From Prevotella multiformis DSM 16608 (GTDB lineage Bacteria; Bacteroidota; Bacteroidia; Bacteroidales; Bacteroidaceae): 64,000 nt of DNA. The stretch spans positions 104,683 through 168,682 of the forward strand of contig NZ_GL872282.1 of the NCBI RefSeq assembly GCF_000191065.1. The letters are read 5' to 3'. Below, piece by piece: positions 45,916-55,869 of the stretch (the stretch's first letter is position 1; each line of letters begins with the position of its first letter). The notes below the pieces were generated by a model. It was not told the origin of the DNA and made no database searches. It was given only the letters and a program-made list of their open reading frames with translations. A program made the position numbers and the translations under genes.

Positions 45916-48792
45916 ATGATTACATTCCTTGAATACGTAGCACAAGACCTGCTTGACAAGTACGGAACGGACATGTCGGGCATAGCAGTCGTCTTTCCGA
46001 ACAAACGGGCATCCCTCTTCCTGAACCAGGCATTGGCACGGATGGCCGGACGGCCGCTCTGGAGTCCAGCCTATATTACGATTTCTGATTTCTTCCGCCA
46101 GCACTCCGAACTGACCGTGGCCGATCCCATCAAAAGTATATGCGACCTCTACAAAACATATGGCGAGGTGACCGGCAATGTGGGAGAGACACTTGACCAG
46201 TTTTACGGATGGGGACAGCTGCTGTTGGCCGACTTCGATGACATCGACAAGAATATGGCAGATGCACACAGGGTATTCTCCAATATCCGTGACCTCAGGG
46301 AATTGGACGACATCAGCTATCTCAACGAGGAGCAAAAGGCTGAACTGCACCGTTTCTTCGCCAATTTCGACGACAACCCTGAGGGGCTCAAGGAGAGATT
46401 CATCATGCTGTGGGGACGATTAAATGATATATACAACCAATTCAAGAAGAAACTTCATTCACAAGGACTTGCCTATGAAGGGATGCTTTATAGAGAAGTC
46501 GTTGAAGAGGACGATATCCAAACGCAATACAAACATTATGTATTTGTCGGTTTCAACGTCCTTCAGAAAGTTGAACAGCGACTCTTCAAACGCTTCAAAG
46601 ATGAAGAAAAGGCGAGCTTCTATTGGGATTATGACCGCTATTATATGAGGCGGACGAACGAGGCCGGCAACTATATCAGGCGGTGGCTCGACCGGTTTCC
46701 CAATGCTCTTCCGAACGACTGCGATGACCTGTACGACAATCTCGACAAGGAGAAAGAAATCAGCTTCATCTCTGCACCGACAGAGAATCTACAGGCACGG
46801 TTCATTACCGAGTGGCTGCGTGACGGAGACAGATACAAAGACGGAAAACGCACAGCCATCGTACTTTGCGATGAACATCTGCTGCAGACCGTCATCCACT
46901 GTATTCCAAACGAAGTGGAGTCGCTCAATGTGACCACCGGATATCCTCTACAGCAGACTCCGATAGCCTCCATGGTGACGCAATTGCTGACACTCCAGAC
47001 AGAAGGGTTCTCCGTACAAGAGCAAGGTTACAGACTACATTACGTAAACAGGGTGCTGCGACATCCCTACGGCAAGTATCTTGTTCCGGATGTGGCCGAG
47101 GTCATCGAGAGGCTGAACAAGGAAAGGCAGTTTTACATCACCCCGCAGGCCGGCTCTCTCTTTGAATACCATCCGGGCGACAGACGGCATCTGCCGGCCT
47201 TGGTCGATTGGCTTGCTGAAACCATCCGTACCATTGGAGTGAATGGAGCCACAGACAAAGACCCGCTCTTTGAAGAGTCAATATTCCGTATGTTCACTCT
47301 ACTCACAAGGCTAAGTGACCTGATGGCAAGCGGCGATCTCGAAGCAGACAAGATCATTTTCCGACGCCTGCTGACACAACTCATCGCAGCCACAAGCATC
47401 CCCTTCCATGGCGAACCGGCACGAGGCGTACAGGTGATGGGCGTACTGGAAACGCGTAACCTTGATTTCGACCATGTGCTCGTGCTTTCCTGCAATGAAG
47501 GCAATATGCCCAAAGGAGTTGACGACTCGTCGTTTATCCCCCATCTCATCCGCAAAGCATACGACCTGACCACTATTGAAAATAAGGTTTCCATCTACAG
47601 TTACTATTTTCACAGTCTGATCCAACGGGCGAAAGACATAACTTTCCTCTACAACAATTCCACAAAAGGAAGCAGGACAGGGGAAATGAGCCGTTTCATG
47701 TTACAGCTGATGGTGGAATGGAACCATCCCATTCACCGGCAGACTCTGCAAGCAGGGCAGGAACCCATGCACAGTGAAGCTCAAGCAGTGAAGAAAGATG
47801 AAGCCGTACGCAGGAAGCTCGATGAAATCAGTTATTTTTCACCGACTGCCATCAATACATATATCAGCTGCCCATTAAAGTATTTCTTTAAATACATTGC
47901 CGGAATCAAAGAAAACGATGAGACGGATGTTGATGATGTCGACAACAGGATGTTCGGCAATATCTTCCATGCCGCTGCCCAGCTCATGTACGAGAAACTG
48001 CTTCCGAAGGAGGTCATCACGGCCAAGGACATTGATTACCTGCTAAAGACCGGGAAGAGCACCCGCCCGACCTCAGCCGGACACATTCCCGCTACGCTGG
48101 ACGATGTCGTAGACGAGGCGTTCGCAACGGAGCTATTCCACCAGCAGGCAGGCAGCAGGAAACATCCGAAACTCAACGGTCTTCAGCTGATCAACCGCGA
48201 GGTCATCATCAAGTACCTTCATCAACTACTGCGGATAGACAGGCGGATGACCCCATTGCGTGTAATCGGTCATGAATTCGATGTGAGACAGACATTGACC
48301 GTCAAGGTCAACGGAACCGAAAAGCAGATAGAAACCGGCGGGCGAATCGACCGTCTCGATGAAATATGTCTCAATACAGACTGCTCTCGCCTACGTGTCG
48401 TCGACTATAAAACAGGAGGAAAGGCTGCTGAACCGTTGAAGAACGTCGATGAAGTCTTTGACCCGAAGAACATCGGGAAGAAAAGCGACTACACAATGCA
48501 GGCCATGCTTTACAGTCTCATCGAGGCCCGACATGATCCTGAGCACAATCCTGACCATCGTCCCGTAAGTCCCGCACTGCTTTTCATCCAGCATGCAGGG
48601 GGCAAAGACTACAGCCCGGTGCTGTCCATGGACGGTGAAGAAATTACGGATGCCACCATATACGAGAAGGACTTCTTCAGGAACCTCACGGAGAAACTGG
48701 AGGAAATCAACAATCCGGACATAGCTTTCGTCCCGACAGACGACTGGGACCGGTGCAAGTATTGCCCTTACAAACAGATGTGTGGACGATAG
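45916..48792 (+). CDS. AddB-like nuclease subunit
   Basis: A 958-residue partner of the preceding helicase. The N-terminal half is an inactivated helicase-like fold (FPNKRASLFLNQALA; no Walker A). The C-terminal PD-(D/E)XK nuclease includes TGGRIDRLDE and RVVDYKTGG. Four Cys suit the AddB iron-sulphur cluster: one in YISCPLKYFFKY and C947, C950, C956 in RCKYCPYKQMCG, with the exact C-x2-C-x5-C spacing. It lies 213 bp after its partner; that gap holds no clear feature. Confidence 0.88.
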   Translation: MITFLEYVAQDLLDKYGTDMSGIAVVFPNKRASLFLNQALARMAGRPLWSPAYITISDFFRQHSELTVADPIKSICDLYKTYGEVTGNVGETLDQFYGWGQLLLADFDDIDKNMADAHRVFSNIRDLRELDDISYLNEEQKAELHRFFANFDDNPEGLKERFIMLWGRLNDIYNQFKKKLHSQGLAYEGMLYREVVEEDDIQTQYKHYVFVGFNVLQKVEQRLFKRFKDEEKASFYWDYDRYYMRRTNEAGNYIRRWLDRFPNALPNDCDDLYDNLDKEKEISFISAPTENLQARFITEWLRDGDRYKDGKRTAIVLCDEHLLQTVIHCIPNEVESLNVTTGYPLQQTPIASMVTQLLTLQTEGFSVQEQGYRLHYVNRVLRHPYGKYLVPDVAEVIERLNKERQFYITPQAGSLFEYHPGDRRHLPALVDWLAETIRTIGVNGATDKDPLFEESIFRMFTLLTRLSDLMASGDLEADKIIFRRLLTQLIAATSIPFHGEPARGVQVMGVLETRNLDFDHVLVLSCNEGNMPKGVDDSSFIPHLIRKAYDLTTIENKVSIYSYYFHSLIQRAKDITFLYNNSTKGSRTGEMSRFMLQLMVEWNHPIHRQTLQAGQEPMHSEAQAVKKDEAVRRKLDEISYFSPTAINTYISCPLKYFFKYIAGIKENDETDVDDVDNRMFGNIFHAAAQLMYEKLLPKEVITAKDIDYLLKTGKSTRPTSAGHIPATLDDVVDEAFATELFHQQAGSRKHPKLNGLQLINREVIIKYLHQLLRIDRRMTPLRVIGHEFDVRQTLTVKVNGTEKQIETGGRIDRLDEICLNTDCSRLRVVDYKTGGKAAEPLKNVDEVFDPKNIGKKSDYTMQAMLYSLIEARHDPEHNPDHRPVSPALLFIQHAGGKDYSPVLSMDGEEITDATIYEKDFFRNLTEKLEEINNPDIAFVPTDDWDRCKYCPYKQMCGR

Positions 48793-48865
48793 ACAAGAGT
48801 ATAGCTGCGACGGACGATACGATGCAAGCCCTCAGTGTGTCTGGTGTTTGCGTGCGGTACGATGC

Positions 48866-48882
48866 GTGTTGAGCATCAACAC
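48866..48882 (-). repeat. Dispersed covarying hairpin, copy 3
   Basis: GTGTTGA-TGC-TCAACAC, a perfect 7-bp stem on the minus strand, with GCCGAT before and GCATCGTACCGCACGCAAAC after it. These flanks align with the other copies. The rest of 48793-49195 shows nothing else. Confidence 0.6.
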
Positions 48883-49195
48883 ATCGGCTGGAAACGGCAA
48901 GACGAGGGGATTCCTGCCGTTATGACGGAAAGTGAATGGCTGACTGATTCAGGGAAGGTTTGCCGGACGGCAATCGCATTGGATATGTGTACTCTAAATC
49001 GAAGAGCTGACAATCAGAAAACACCTGTATCTCCGGCAAGGGGGGATAACACGGGGTGTACACCACCCACATTGATACAGTCTTTGCTCAATGCGGATGA
49101 GACAGAAGCCGTGGAGGGTCCGGAATCTCATCATGGAAACGCCAATACGGCTTGAAGCATGAAGAAATTGAGCGTGATAAATGGAAAAGAAAAAA

Positions 49196-49793
49196 GGTTC
49201 TTCCGTTAAATGCGTGGATGTTTTTCATATAGCTTCAACGGAAGAACCGAAGTTAATCACTGAACAAAACACAGCAAGACCGTCTTGGCTGGCTATTCTA
49301 TCATCATCATCCGATACAAAGACCTTTTCAATTTAATCTGTTGAAATCAGATAAGATCTTGAAAAACCATTACATAATTTCAAATGGATCAGCTGCAAAT
49401 ATAAAACAAACGTTCAAAAAGCAGGTTTGCAACCGGCAGTCAATCAATTGGTTGTGAAGCCGTTCAAAAAGGTGCTTGATTGGACTTCAAAAGGGCGTTG
49501 GTAACACGCTAAAAAAGCACCTGTTGCAAGTCAATCAGGCATCTCTTAGAAGCCAGAAGGGCATGTGTTGCTTTGCGTTGCATGAAAACAGTTTACAAAC
49601 ACCGATGATATGGGAATAATTGTCCGTAGAAGACGGAAAGACATGCTGATGTACAGGCATCGTATCAATTTGCCTTTTCTGCATTTTACCTTGTAGTTTA
49701 CACTCCTTTGCAAGGCCATCTGATTTCGGACAGTCATACCCAGCAAGTGTATAAGCCTTTATTCTTCTAATCTATGCATTTAACGGAAGAACC
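49196..49793 (+). mobile_element. MITE-like element, copy 2 (intact ends)
   Basis: 598 bp bounded by perfect 18-bp inverted repeats GGTTCTTCCGTTAAATGC (49196-49213) and its complement (49776-49793). A third copy of the end motif at 49237-49248 makes a subterminal hairpin with the left end. The flanks GAAAAAA and GAAAAAG hint at a target duplication but are low-complexity. It has no transposase frame. Similar over most of its length to 21161-21752 and to the right part at 57131-57573. Confidence 0.8.
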
Positions 49794-49841
49794 GAAAAAG
49801 ACATCCGTCTCGGCTTATTCCCTCTTCTTCCCTCTTTTTCC

Positions 49842-51017
49842 TTACCGATTTTTATGTGCAATGTACCATTTATGGACAAAGACCACATAGAGGATCAAGG
49901 TTGCTGCAAGAATCCCGAGGCACGTCCACAGTACAGGAGCGGGAGAACAGTTGAACAGGCCGAAGGAAGCCATCAGCCCCCCTCCAATCCCGGTCTCCCA
50001 GGCAAGCAGATAGGTGCTCTGACTTGTTCCGCGCTGGCAATGGTCGGACAGCTTGATAAAGAACAGCAGGAACCTGCTTCCTGTCACGCCAATTCCGAAA
50101 CCCATGAGGAGAGGAGCGATATAGCCGACACTCTCCCGACTGTGCGTTATCAGGAGCAAGACCGCAATCCCCATCGCCGTCATCCCGGTAGTCGCCTCAC
50201 TACGGAGGTCGGCATCAGCAAAAGCATACCGCTCGGCAAGAAGCGCCATGAAAAAACCCAGCATGACAAATTCATAAAAGCGCAGGCTGTGTGCAAGGGT
50301 CAGTACAAGGGCTGCTGCTGCGGTAACCAGCATGACGTTTAGGAACAGCCAGTGACTGTCTTTCAAAAGGAAACGGTCGAAAGAAAAGCGGTGGAGATCC
50401 TCGTTCGGCATACGGAAGGGAAAACGAACCAGACCGACGAATATGAAGGAGAGAAACTGACAGGCGCAGGAAAGGAGAAGCACCGATCCGAATTGACCAT
50501 GCCGGTAGACCAGAAGCCCCGCCAAAGGGCCGAGGGCAAGGGCGAACCGGCCAAACCATGTTGCTGCATGATTAGCTTCCGTGCGGTGTACAGCCTCCAC
50601 GGTGTCGATGATCAAAGTACCGAGAAGTACGAGCTGAGACAGACCATAGAATGCTCCTTGCAGCAGCCGGAGCAGCAGAAGCAGTGCATAATCGACAGAA
50701 TCATCCGGACGTGTATTCAGATAGTAGAAAACCCCCGTGACAGCACACAATGCCAAAGTCGACACACTGAACACGTTCTTACGGCGATAGCGTTGCACGA
50801 GATAACCCGACATACATCCGAACAGATAGAGCCCTGCAAAGAAGATTCCCAGCACCCATGCTATCTGAAGATGCGTATATCCCCATGCCTCCATTCGCAG
50901 TGGAATTACGGGAAGAAGCATATAAGAAGACATCGCCAGCAGGAGGTTTGCCATCGCCAGCATCCAGAAACGCTTGTTCCAGAGTCTGACGTGAACAGGT
51001 ATGTTTTGAGTGTCCAT
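49842..51017 (-). CDS. Major facilitator superfamily transporter
   Basis: Inner-membrane secondary transporter of 391 residues with about 12 hydrophobic helices. The loop 2-3 region after helix 2 reads SGYLVQRYRRKNVF, a form of the MFS signature GxxxxRxGRR. Helices such as YALLLLLRLLQGAFYGLSQLVLLG carry the usual Arg of helix 4. Substrate unknown; drug or sugar efflux cannot be told apart. Its stop is 48 bp after the right end of the MITE-like element. It is preceded by panB on the same strand (about 207 bp gap). Confidence 0.9.
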   Translation of the reverse strand: MDTQNIPVHVRLWNKRFWMLAMANLLLAMSSYMLLPVIPLRMEAWGYTHLQIAWVLGIFFAGLYLFGCMSGYLVQRYRRKNVFSVSTLALCAVTGVFYYLNTRPDDSVDYALLLLLRLLQGAFYGLSQLVLLGTLIIDTVEAVHRTEANHAATWFGRFALALGPLAGLLVYRHGQFGSVLLLSCACQFLSFIFVGLVRFPFRMPNEDLHRFSFDRFLLKDSHWLFLNVMLVTAAAALVLTLAHSLRFYEFVMLGFFMALLAERYAFADADLRSEATTGMTAMGIAVLLLITHSRESVGYIAPLLMGFGIGVTGSRFLLFFIKLSDHCQRGTSQSTYLLAWETGIGGGLMASFGLFNCSPAPVLWTCLGILAATLILYVVFVHKWYIAHKNR

Positions 51018-51224
51018 AACCTTTATTTTGTGGTAGAATCAAAGTTCTATAATCATTTGACAGACAGGAGTAAGGATCCCCGTCTGCCTATATGCTTATC
51101 CTTTATCGGTCGACGCAGGCAACCCATCTTGCCACGTTTTCATCCTTATTGTCCGGCTCCGTAACCGGAATCATGCCCTGTCTGACGGTGTAAAGACACA
51201 AGCCGGTCTGCGGGTTGTTGCATC

Positions 51225-52043
51225 TCAATAGGACTCCGCATCCGATGGGAAAGTACTTTCTTTCACACATCTGATATACGCCTGTACCCCATCTGTCATA
51301 CATTGATGGACATTGGCGAAATGGCGTAGGAACTTAGGTTTGAACCCCTGGGTCATGCCGAGTGCATCCGCATAGACAAGCACCTGACCGTCTGTCCCGT
51401 TCCCTGCACCGATACCGATGGTCGCAGCTTTAACCAGCGTTGTCACCTTGGCGGCGAGAGCGGCGGGCACCTTCTCGAGCGTGATGGCGCTCACGCCGGC
51501 AGCATCAAGGGCAAGCGCATCATCCATGAGCTTCTGTGCTTCGGCCTCCTCTTTTGCACGGAGACCGTAGCCGCCGAGCCTGTGTATGCTCTGTGGAGTA
51601 AGGCCGAGGTGTCCGACAACAGGAATCCCCGCTGCTATGATCCCTCTTACGGTATCGACGATTTCCGTGCCGCCTTCCATCTTGACTGCTCCTGCACCTG
51701 TCTCCTTGATGATGCGGATGGCATTGCGTATTCCATCTTCCCGACTTACCTGATAAGATCCGAAAGGCATATCACAGACGACCAGACATCGCCGGCAGGC
51801 ACGTACGACAGCACGTGCATGATAAATCATCTCGTCTACAGTGATCGGGGTTGTATCCTGATTGCCGGCCATCACATTGGATGCTGAATCGCCGACGAGA
51901 ATGCTGTCTATGCCAGCTGCATCGATGATTCCCGCCGTAGTGTAGTCATAGGCCGTCATCTGGGTAATCTTCTCCCCTGCCGCTTTCATCTCCAGCAGCG
52001 TCCTGGCCGTTACCTTTTTCTTGTCTGTTGTCAAATATCCCAT
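51225..52043 (-). CDS. panB: 3-methyl-2-oxobutanoate hydroxymethyltransferase
   Basis: First enzyme of pantothenate synthesis; transfers a hydroxymethyl group from methylene-tetrahydrofolate to ketoisovalerate. Family segments present: MTAYDYTTAGIIDAAGIDSILVGDSASNVMAG (metal and substrate site), CDMPFGSYQ, AVKMEGG, GHLGLTPQS and ITLEKVPAALA. 272 residues, standard. The start at 52043 matches the family. panC and panD are not adjacent. The gap 51018-51224 downstream shows nothing convincing. Confidence 0.96.
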   Translation of the reverse strand: MGYLTTDKKKVTARTLLEMKAAGEKITQMTAYDYTTAGIIDAAGIDSILVGDSASNVMAGNQDTTPITVDEMIYHARAVVRACRRCLVVCDMPFGSYQVSREDGIRNAIRIIKETGAGAVKMEGGTEIVDTVRGIIAAGIPVVGHLGLTPQSIHRLGGYGLRAKEEAEAQKLMDDALALDAAGVSAITLEKVPAALAAKVTTLVKAATIGIGAGNGTDGQVLVYADALGMTQGFKPKFLRHFANVHQCMTDGVQAYIRCVKESTFPSDAESY

Positions 52044-52185
52044 ATACCTGTTCTTGTCTCCGGATTCACAATCAACAATTCCGGTTCATATTTACCTTCT
52101 GTGATCCAGAACATACATTCCTGCTCCTCCTGTCATAGAATCACGGACTGCAAGCCCTGCGTTCAGGCTGCAAAGTTACCTCTTT

Positions 52186-52809
52186 TTAATCATCCGACAA
52201 AGTGAATCCCTCATAATTACGGATGACCTCATGGGTATAGCGCCTGATGTCAGCTGCCGGATTGGTGGTTGCAAGTCCTATGACCCGTGCACCGGAAGAG
52301 ATGCCGGAACATAAGCCGTTGATACTGTCTTCAAAGACCACACATGCCTCGACGGGGACATTGAACCGGGCTGCAGCCCTGAGATAACAGTCTGGCGACG
52401 GTTTGCTTTCAGCGAAGTCTTCCGACGTGAGGATGGCATCAAAATAATCCTTGAACTCCGGATGAGATCTGTAGACATTCCGCATCTTGTCAAGGTTGGA
52501 ACTCGTCACGACCGCCGTCCTTATTCCTTTACTTCTGAGGTCTTTTACAAATGATTCAAAACCAGAAACATAATGATATGGCATATTCTGCTCATATACA
52601 TCCAGACGATGCGTAATCTGCCGTTGCACTTCTTCTTCCCCGGCAAAATACCGGTCGAAGATCTGTACCAGTGTCTGTCCCTTTATGGCATACTCGAAAC
52701 CTTCGATGTCAGGACAATACCTGCGCCCCATTTCATGCCAGAACAAGGTGTATAAAGGTTCTGTGTCGAACACGACACCATCCAAATCAAACAAACAAGC
52801 TTTTATCAT
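52186..52809 (-). CDS. HAD-superfamily phosphatase, PGM-like
   Basis: Haloacid dehalogenase hydrolase with a helical cap of the beta-phosphoglucomutase/phosphatase group, 207 residues. Motif I FDLDGVVFDTE (Asp8 nucleophile and Asp10), motif II TAVVTSS, motif III Lys in ESKPSPDCYL, motif IV VVFEDSINGL. The frame extends upstream to 53007, but the ATG at 52809 begins exactly at the family start, and the extension would cross the divergent promoter. Substrate unknown. Confidence 0.9.
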   Translation of the reverse strand: MIKACLFDLDGVVFDTEPLYTLFWHEMGRRYCPDIEGFEYAIKGQTLVQIFDRYFAGEEEVQRQITHRLDVYEQNMPYHYVSGFESFVKDLRSKGIRTAVVTSSNLDKMRNVYRSHPEFKDYFDAILTSEDFAESKPSPDCYLRAAARFNVPVEACVVFEDSINGLCSGISSGARVIGLATTNPAADIRRYTHEVIRNYEGFTLSDD

Positions 52810-52839
52810 TCTTTCCCTTTTATTATAAGATGTATAATG

Positions 52840-52868
52840 CAAAGTTACAAAAACTTTTTGTAACTTTG
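52840..52868. promoter_or_regulatory. Palindromic divergent promoter
   Basis: A perfect inverted repeat: CAAAGTTACAAAAA, one C, TTTTTGTAACTTTG. Each arm is a -7 box TAACTTTG reading outward, one toward the HAD gene (start 52809) and one toward the DUF3298 gene (start 52880). The two predicted transcripts start about 40 bp apart in opposite directions. Confidence 0.7.
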
Positions 52869-52879
52869 CCGTCTGTAAT

Positions 52880-53650
52880 ATGACAAAGGAGTTATTTTCA
52901 ATCATTGCATTCTCCGCTGTCTTCCTGCTGACAGCAGGAAGCTGCGGACATCGGCAGGGGCCTCCCAAGAAGCTGGAGGTTTCTACGATCGTCGTGTCCG
53001 CAGACACGCTGGCTCGTCTTTCTGATGCGATACAGTGTCATGTTCATGTCGACTTCACCTGTCTGAAGGAACGGAAGTATGCTGCTGTCAATGACTCCTT
53101 GCTGCGAATGGGACTTCTGCAGCCTGATTATCTTTCTATCAGTTACGGTCCGCTCTCACCAAAGACGGTCATTCCCTCCTTCGTGCGCCAATATATAAGA
53201 GACTATATGGAAATGGCACGCCTCATACGTCAGAAGGAGAAAGGAAGAAGTCAACTGCTTGGGGAACTGTCCATCAAGACAGAACTGAGGGCTGCGGCAG
53301 ATCACTACGTCACAGCTGTCTCACATATCGCCATCAACAATGGAAACGGGAGGCTGACAAAGTACACGATAGCACGCAACTTCGATTTGAAGGACGGACA
53401 CCGTGTCACCCTGTCGGAACATTTCGGAAAGGATGCCGGGGAAAAACTGACAGAGAAAATCATCGAAAGGCTGTCAAAACGTGAAGACATAGAGGACAAC
53501 GATATTGAAAGACTGCAATCGAAAGGATATTTCGTGGGCATTACTCCCTATCCATCCGACAATTTCATCCTTACGGATGATTCCACCGTGTTCATTTATA
53601 CGCCCGGGGAAATCAGCCGGAAAGAAGTAAGCGTGGCGGTGGAAAATTGA
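52880..53650 (+). CDS. DUF3298/RsiV-like exported protein
   Basis: A 256-residue protein with an N-terminal signal (LFSIIAFSAVFLLTAGSC); the Cys at about residue 22 could be acylated although the lipobox (A-G-S-C) is atypical. The middle matches the deacetylase PdaC/RsiV paired domains (YVTAVSHIAINNGNGRLTKY) and DUF3298 (DGHRVTLSEHFGKDAG, ITPYPSDNFILTDDSTVFIY). Such domains bind lysozyme in RsiV; here the role is unknown. It shares the palindromic promoter with the HAD gene and precedes rsmG by 115 bp. Confidence 0.82.
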   Translation: MTKELFSIIAFSAVFLLTAGSCGHRQGPPKKLEVSTIVVSADTLARLSDAIQCHVHVDFTCLKERKYAAVNDSLLRMGLLQPDYLSISYGPLSPKTVIPSFVRQYIRDYMEMARLIRQKEKGRSQLLGELSIKTELRAAADHYVTAVSHIAINNGNGRLTKYTIARNFDLKDGHRVTLSEHFGKDAGEKLTEKIIERLSKREDIEDNDIERLQSKGYFVGITPYPSDNFILTDDSTVFIYTPGEISRKEVSVAVEN

Positions 53651-53765
53651 GCTTGCTCGTCCGGTGGCACCTTGCAGCCCCATCCGCCTCCTGTCAGATT
53701 CTCTCCGCCTGTTCCTCCGCTCCCTCGCACATTCACCTTGACATCCCCCGACATTCAACAAGACA

Positions 53766-54389
53766 ATGACAGAAATAATAAGAAAATACTTCCCTCATCT
53801 CACTCCTCGACAGGAAGAACAGATTGCCGCACTCGACACACTGTATCATGACTGGAATGCCAAGATCAATGTCATATCCCGCAAAGACATTGACAACCTT
53901 TATGAACATCATATCCTACATTCCCTGGCAATCGCCAAACGGATTCGCTTCCGGGAAGGAACAAATGTCCTCGACTTCGGCACGGGGGGCGGATTTCCCG
54001 GCATCCCGCTTGCCATTCTTTTTCCCGAGTCAAATTTCAAACTCATAGACGGGACAGGAAAGAAAATCAAGGTTGCCCGGGAAATTGCCGATTCCATCGG
54101 CCTCGAGAATGTTCTCCCCATGCACCAACGGGGCGAAGAGGAAAAGGGAAAGTTCGATTTCATCGTTTCGCGGGCTGTGATGCCTCTGCCTGAATTGATG
54201 AAAGTAGTCAAGAAAAATATTGCCTGCGACCAGCACAACGTACTTCCCAATGGCGTACTTGTCCTCAAAGGAGGCTGTCTTGACGAAGAATTGAGACCGT
54301 TCCGAAAGATTGCCGAAAAGACAGAATTGTCGCAATGGTTTGACGAAGCATGGTTTAAAGAGAAGTATCTCATCTATGTACCGGGATAA
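53766..54389 (+). CDS. rsmG: 16S rRNA m7G527 methyltransferase RsmG
   Basis: SAM-dependent methyltransferase that modifies G527 of 16S rRNA. The fold is marked by NVLDFGTGGGFPGIPLAI (SAM binding), LIDGTGKKI and FDFIVSRAVMPLPEL. 207 residues, normal. It probably belongs to one plus-strand unit with the DUF3298 gene before it and the metallo-hydrolase and ruvC after it. Confidence 0.95.
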   Translation: MTEIIRKYFPHLTPRQEEQIAALDTLYHDWNAKINVISRKDIDNLYEHHILHSLAIAKRIRFREGTNVLDFGTGGGFPGIPLAILFPESNFKLIDGTGKKIKVAREIADSIGLENVLPMHQRGEEEKGKFDFIVSRAVMPLPELMKVVKKNIACDQHNVLPNGVLVLKGGCLDEELRPFRKIAEKTELSQWFDEAWFKEKYLIYVPG

Positions 54390-54473
54390 TCCCCTGACGG
54401 AAAGACCTTCTCCCCCATGGCTCTCTTCCTCGTCCCATCATCCGCGCTTCCTTACTATTCTACATAAACGCTT

Positions 54474-55118
54474 ATGCTTAAAATCCAGACATTTGAAGTA
54501 AATCCTCTTCAGGAAAACTGTTACGTCGTCAGCGACGATACTAAAGAATGCGTCATCATCGATTGTGGTGCCTTCACGGAGAGTGAACAGAACACGGTCA
54601 TCGACTACATAAAGGATAACGGACTGACACCCATCCACAATCTTGGCACACATGGACATCTTGACCATCACCTCGGTGATGCTGCGATTCTCAAAGCTTT
54701 CAAGCTGCTGCCGGAAGTGGATGAATGTGATGGCGTGTTCATGGAGAATCCGGAACAGGCTGCCAGCCAGATGCTGGGAATCACACTAAACGACCGACTC
54801 CCCGCCGGCAAGCTTAATCTCACTGAAAACAAGGAAATATCCTTCGGAGCACATACTTTCAGGATTATCCGTACGCCCGGACATTCGGGCGGTTCGGTTT
54901 CCTTCTATTGTGCGGAAGAGAATGTTCTCTTCACAGGCGATACCCTCTTTAAGGGAAGCATCGGGAGAACCGATTTCCCGGGTGGCAGCATGTTCCAGAT
55001 CATCGGCAGCCTGAGAGAACTTGCACAGCTTCCAGACTCCACCGTCGTCTACCCGGGACATGGACCTAAGACGACCATTGGATTTGAACTTGCCCACAAT
55101 CCCTACATGGACCGTTGA
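54474..55118 (+). CDS. Glyoxalase II-like MBL-fold hydrolase
   Basis: Metallo-beta-lactamase fold hydrolase of 214 residues, close to hydroxyacylglutathione hydrolase/YcbL proteins. Metal motif [10 protein letters not shown], second site [15 protein letters not shown], third [20 protein letters not shown], and the final His in [14 protein letters not shown]. Bacteroidetes generally lack glutathione, so the true thioester substrate is unknown. ruvC begins 26 nt downstream. Confidence 0.92.
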   Translation: MLKIQTFEVNPLQENCYVVSDDTKECVIIDCGAFTESEQNTVIDYIKDNGLTPIHNLGTHGHLDHHLGDAAILKAFKLLPEVDECDGVFMENPEQAASQMLGITLNDRLPAGKLNLTENKEISFGAHTFRIIRTPGHSGGSVSFYCAEENVLFTGDTLFKGSIGRTDFPGGSMFQIIGSLRELAQLPDSTVVYPGHGPKTTIGFELAHNPYMDR

Positions 55119-55144
55119 AAAGCTTTGCATCAAAGTCATTCAGA

Positions 55145-55720
55145 ATGCAGACAAGAAGTTCACAGACTGAAAAAATACTGCTGGGTATCGACCCGGGAAC
55201 CAATGTCATGGGGTATGGCGTGCTGCGTGTCAGCGGCAACAAGGCGGAACTGGTCGTCATGGGAGTGATCGATATGCGCAAAGAGAGAGATGTGTACTTA
55301 CGGCTGGGCAAGATCTTCGACCGTGTCACCGGCATCATCGATGAATTCCTGCCTGACGAACTTGCCATCGAAGCACCCTTCTTCGGAAAGAACGTGCAGT
55401 CGATGCTGAAACTCGGACGTGCGCAAGGCGTGGCCATAGCAGCAGCCATTCATCATGACGTCCCGATCAGTGAGTATGCCCCGTTAAAGATCAAACTGGC
55501 CATCACCGGGAACGGGTCGGCCTCTAAAGAACAGGTGGCGGGTATGTTACAGAAGCTGCTCCACCTGCGTGACGACCAGATGCCACACTTCATGGATGCT
55601 ACAGATGCTGTCGCTGCTGCTTATTGCCATTTCCTGCAGATGAACCGTCCGACGACTGATGCCCGGCATTATGGTTCCTGGAAAGACTTTGCAAAGTCAC
55701 ATGCTGACCGGATAAGATGA
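55145..55720 (+). CDS. ruvC: Holliday junction endonuclease RuvC
   Basis: Resolvase that cuts Holliday junctions with RuvAB. Catalytic acids lie in [14 protein letters not shown] (Asp16), [12 protein letters not shown], and [14 protein letters not shown]; the basic segment [20 protein letters not shown] is typical. From the ATG at 55145 it has 191 residues; a TTG at 55115 would overlap the preceding stop and add ten residues. Confidence 0.95.
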   Translation: MQTRSSQTEKILLGIDPGTNVMGYGVLRVSGNKAELVVMGVIDMRKERDVYLRLGKIFDRVTGIIDEFLPDELAIEAPFFGKNVQSMLKLGRAQGVAIAAAIHHDVPISEYAPLKIKLAITGNGSASKEQVAGMLQKLLHLRDDQMPHFMDATDAVAAAYCHFLQMNRPTTDARHYGSWKDFAKSHADRIR

Positions 55721-55869
55721 CCTTGTACGGCAGCCTGCATCTTCAAGGGAAACAGTGCCGGAGGCAGATGGTTAGGGCGGGGTTAGCTGTCCAACTTGTG
55801 CGGATTAGACCGGCATGGTAATCACATCGGGGAAAAAATATAGTAACAATATTAAAACTATCAAAGCGT

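Noticed and set aside
51103..51303. 66-codon frame after panB on the minus strand
   Set aside because: Overlaps the end of panB in another frame; no start signal or family.
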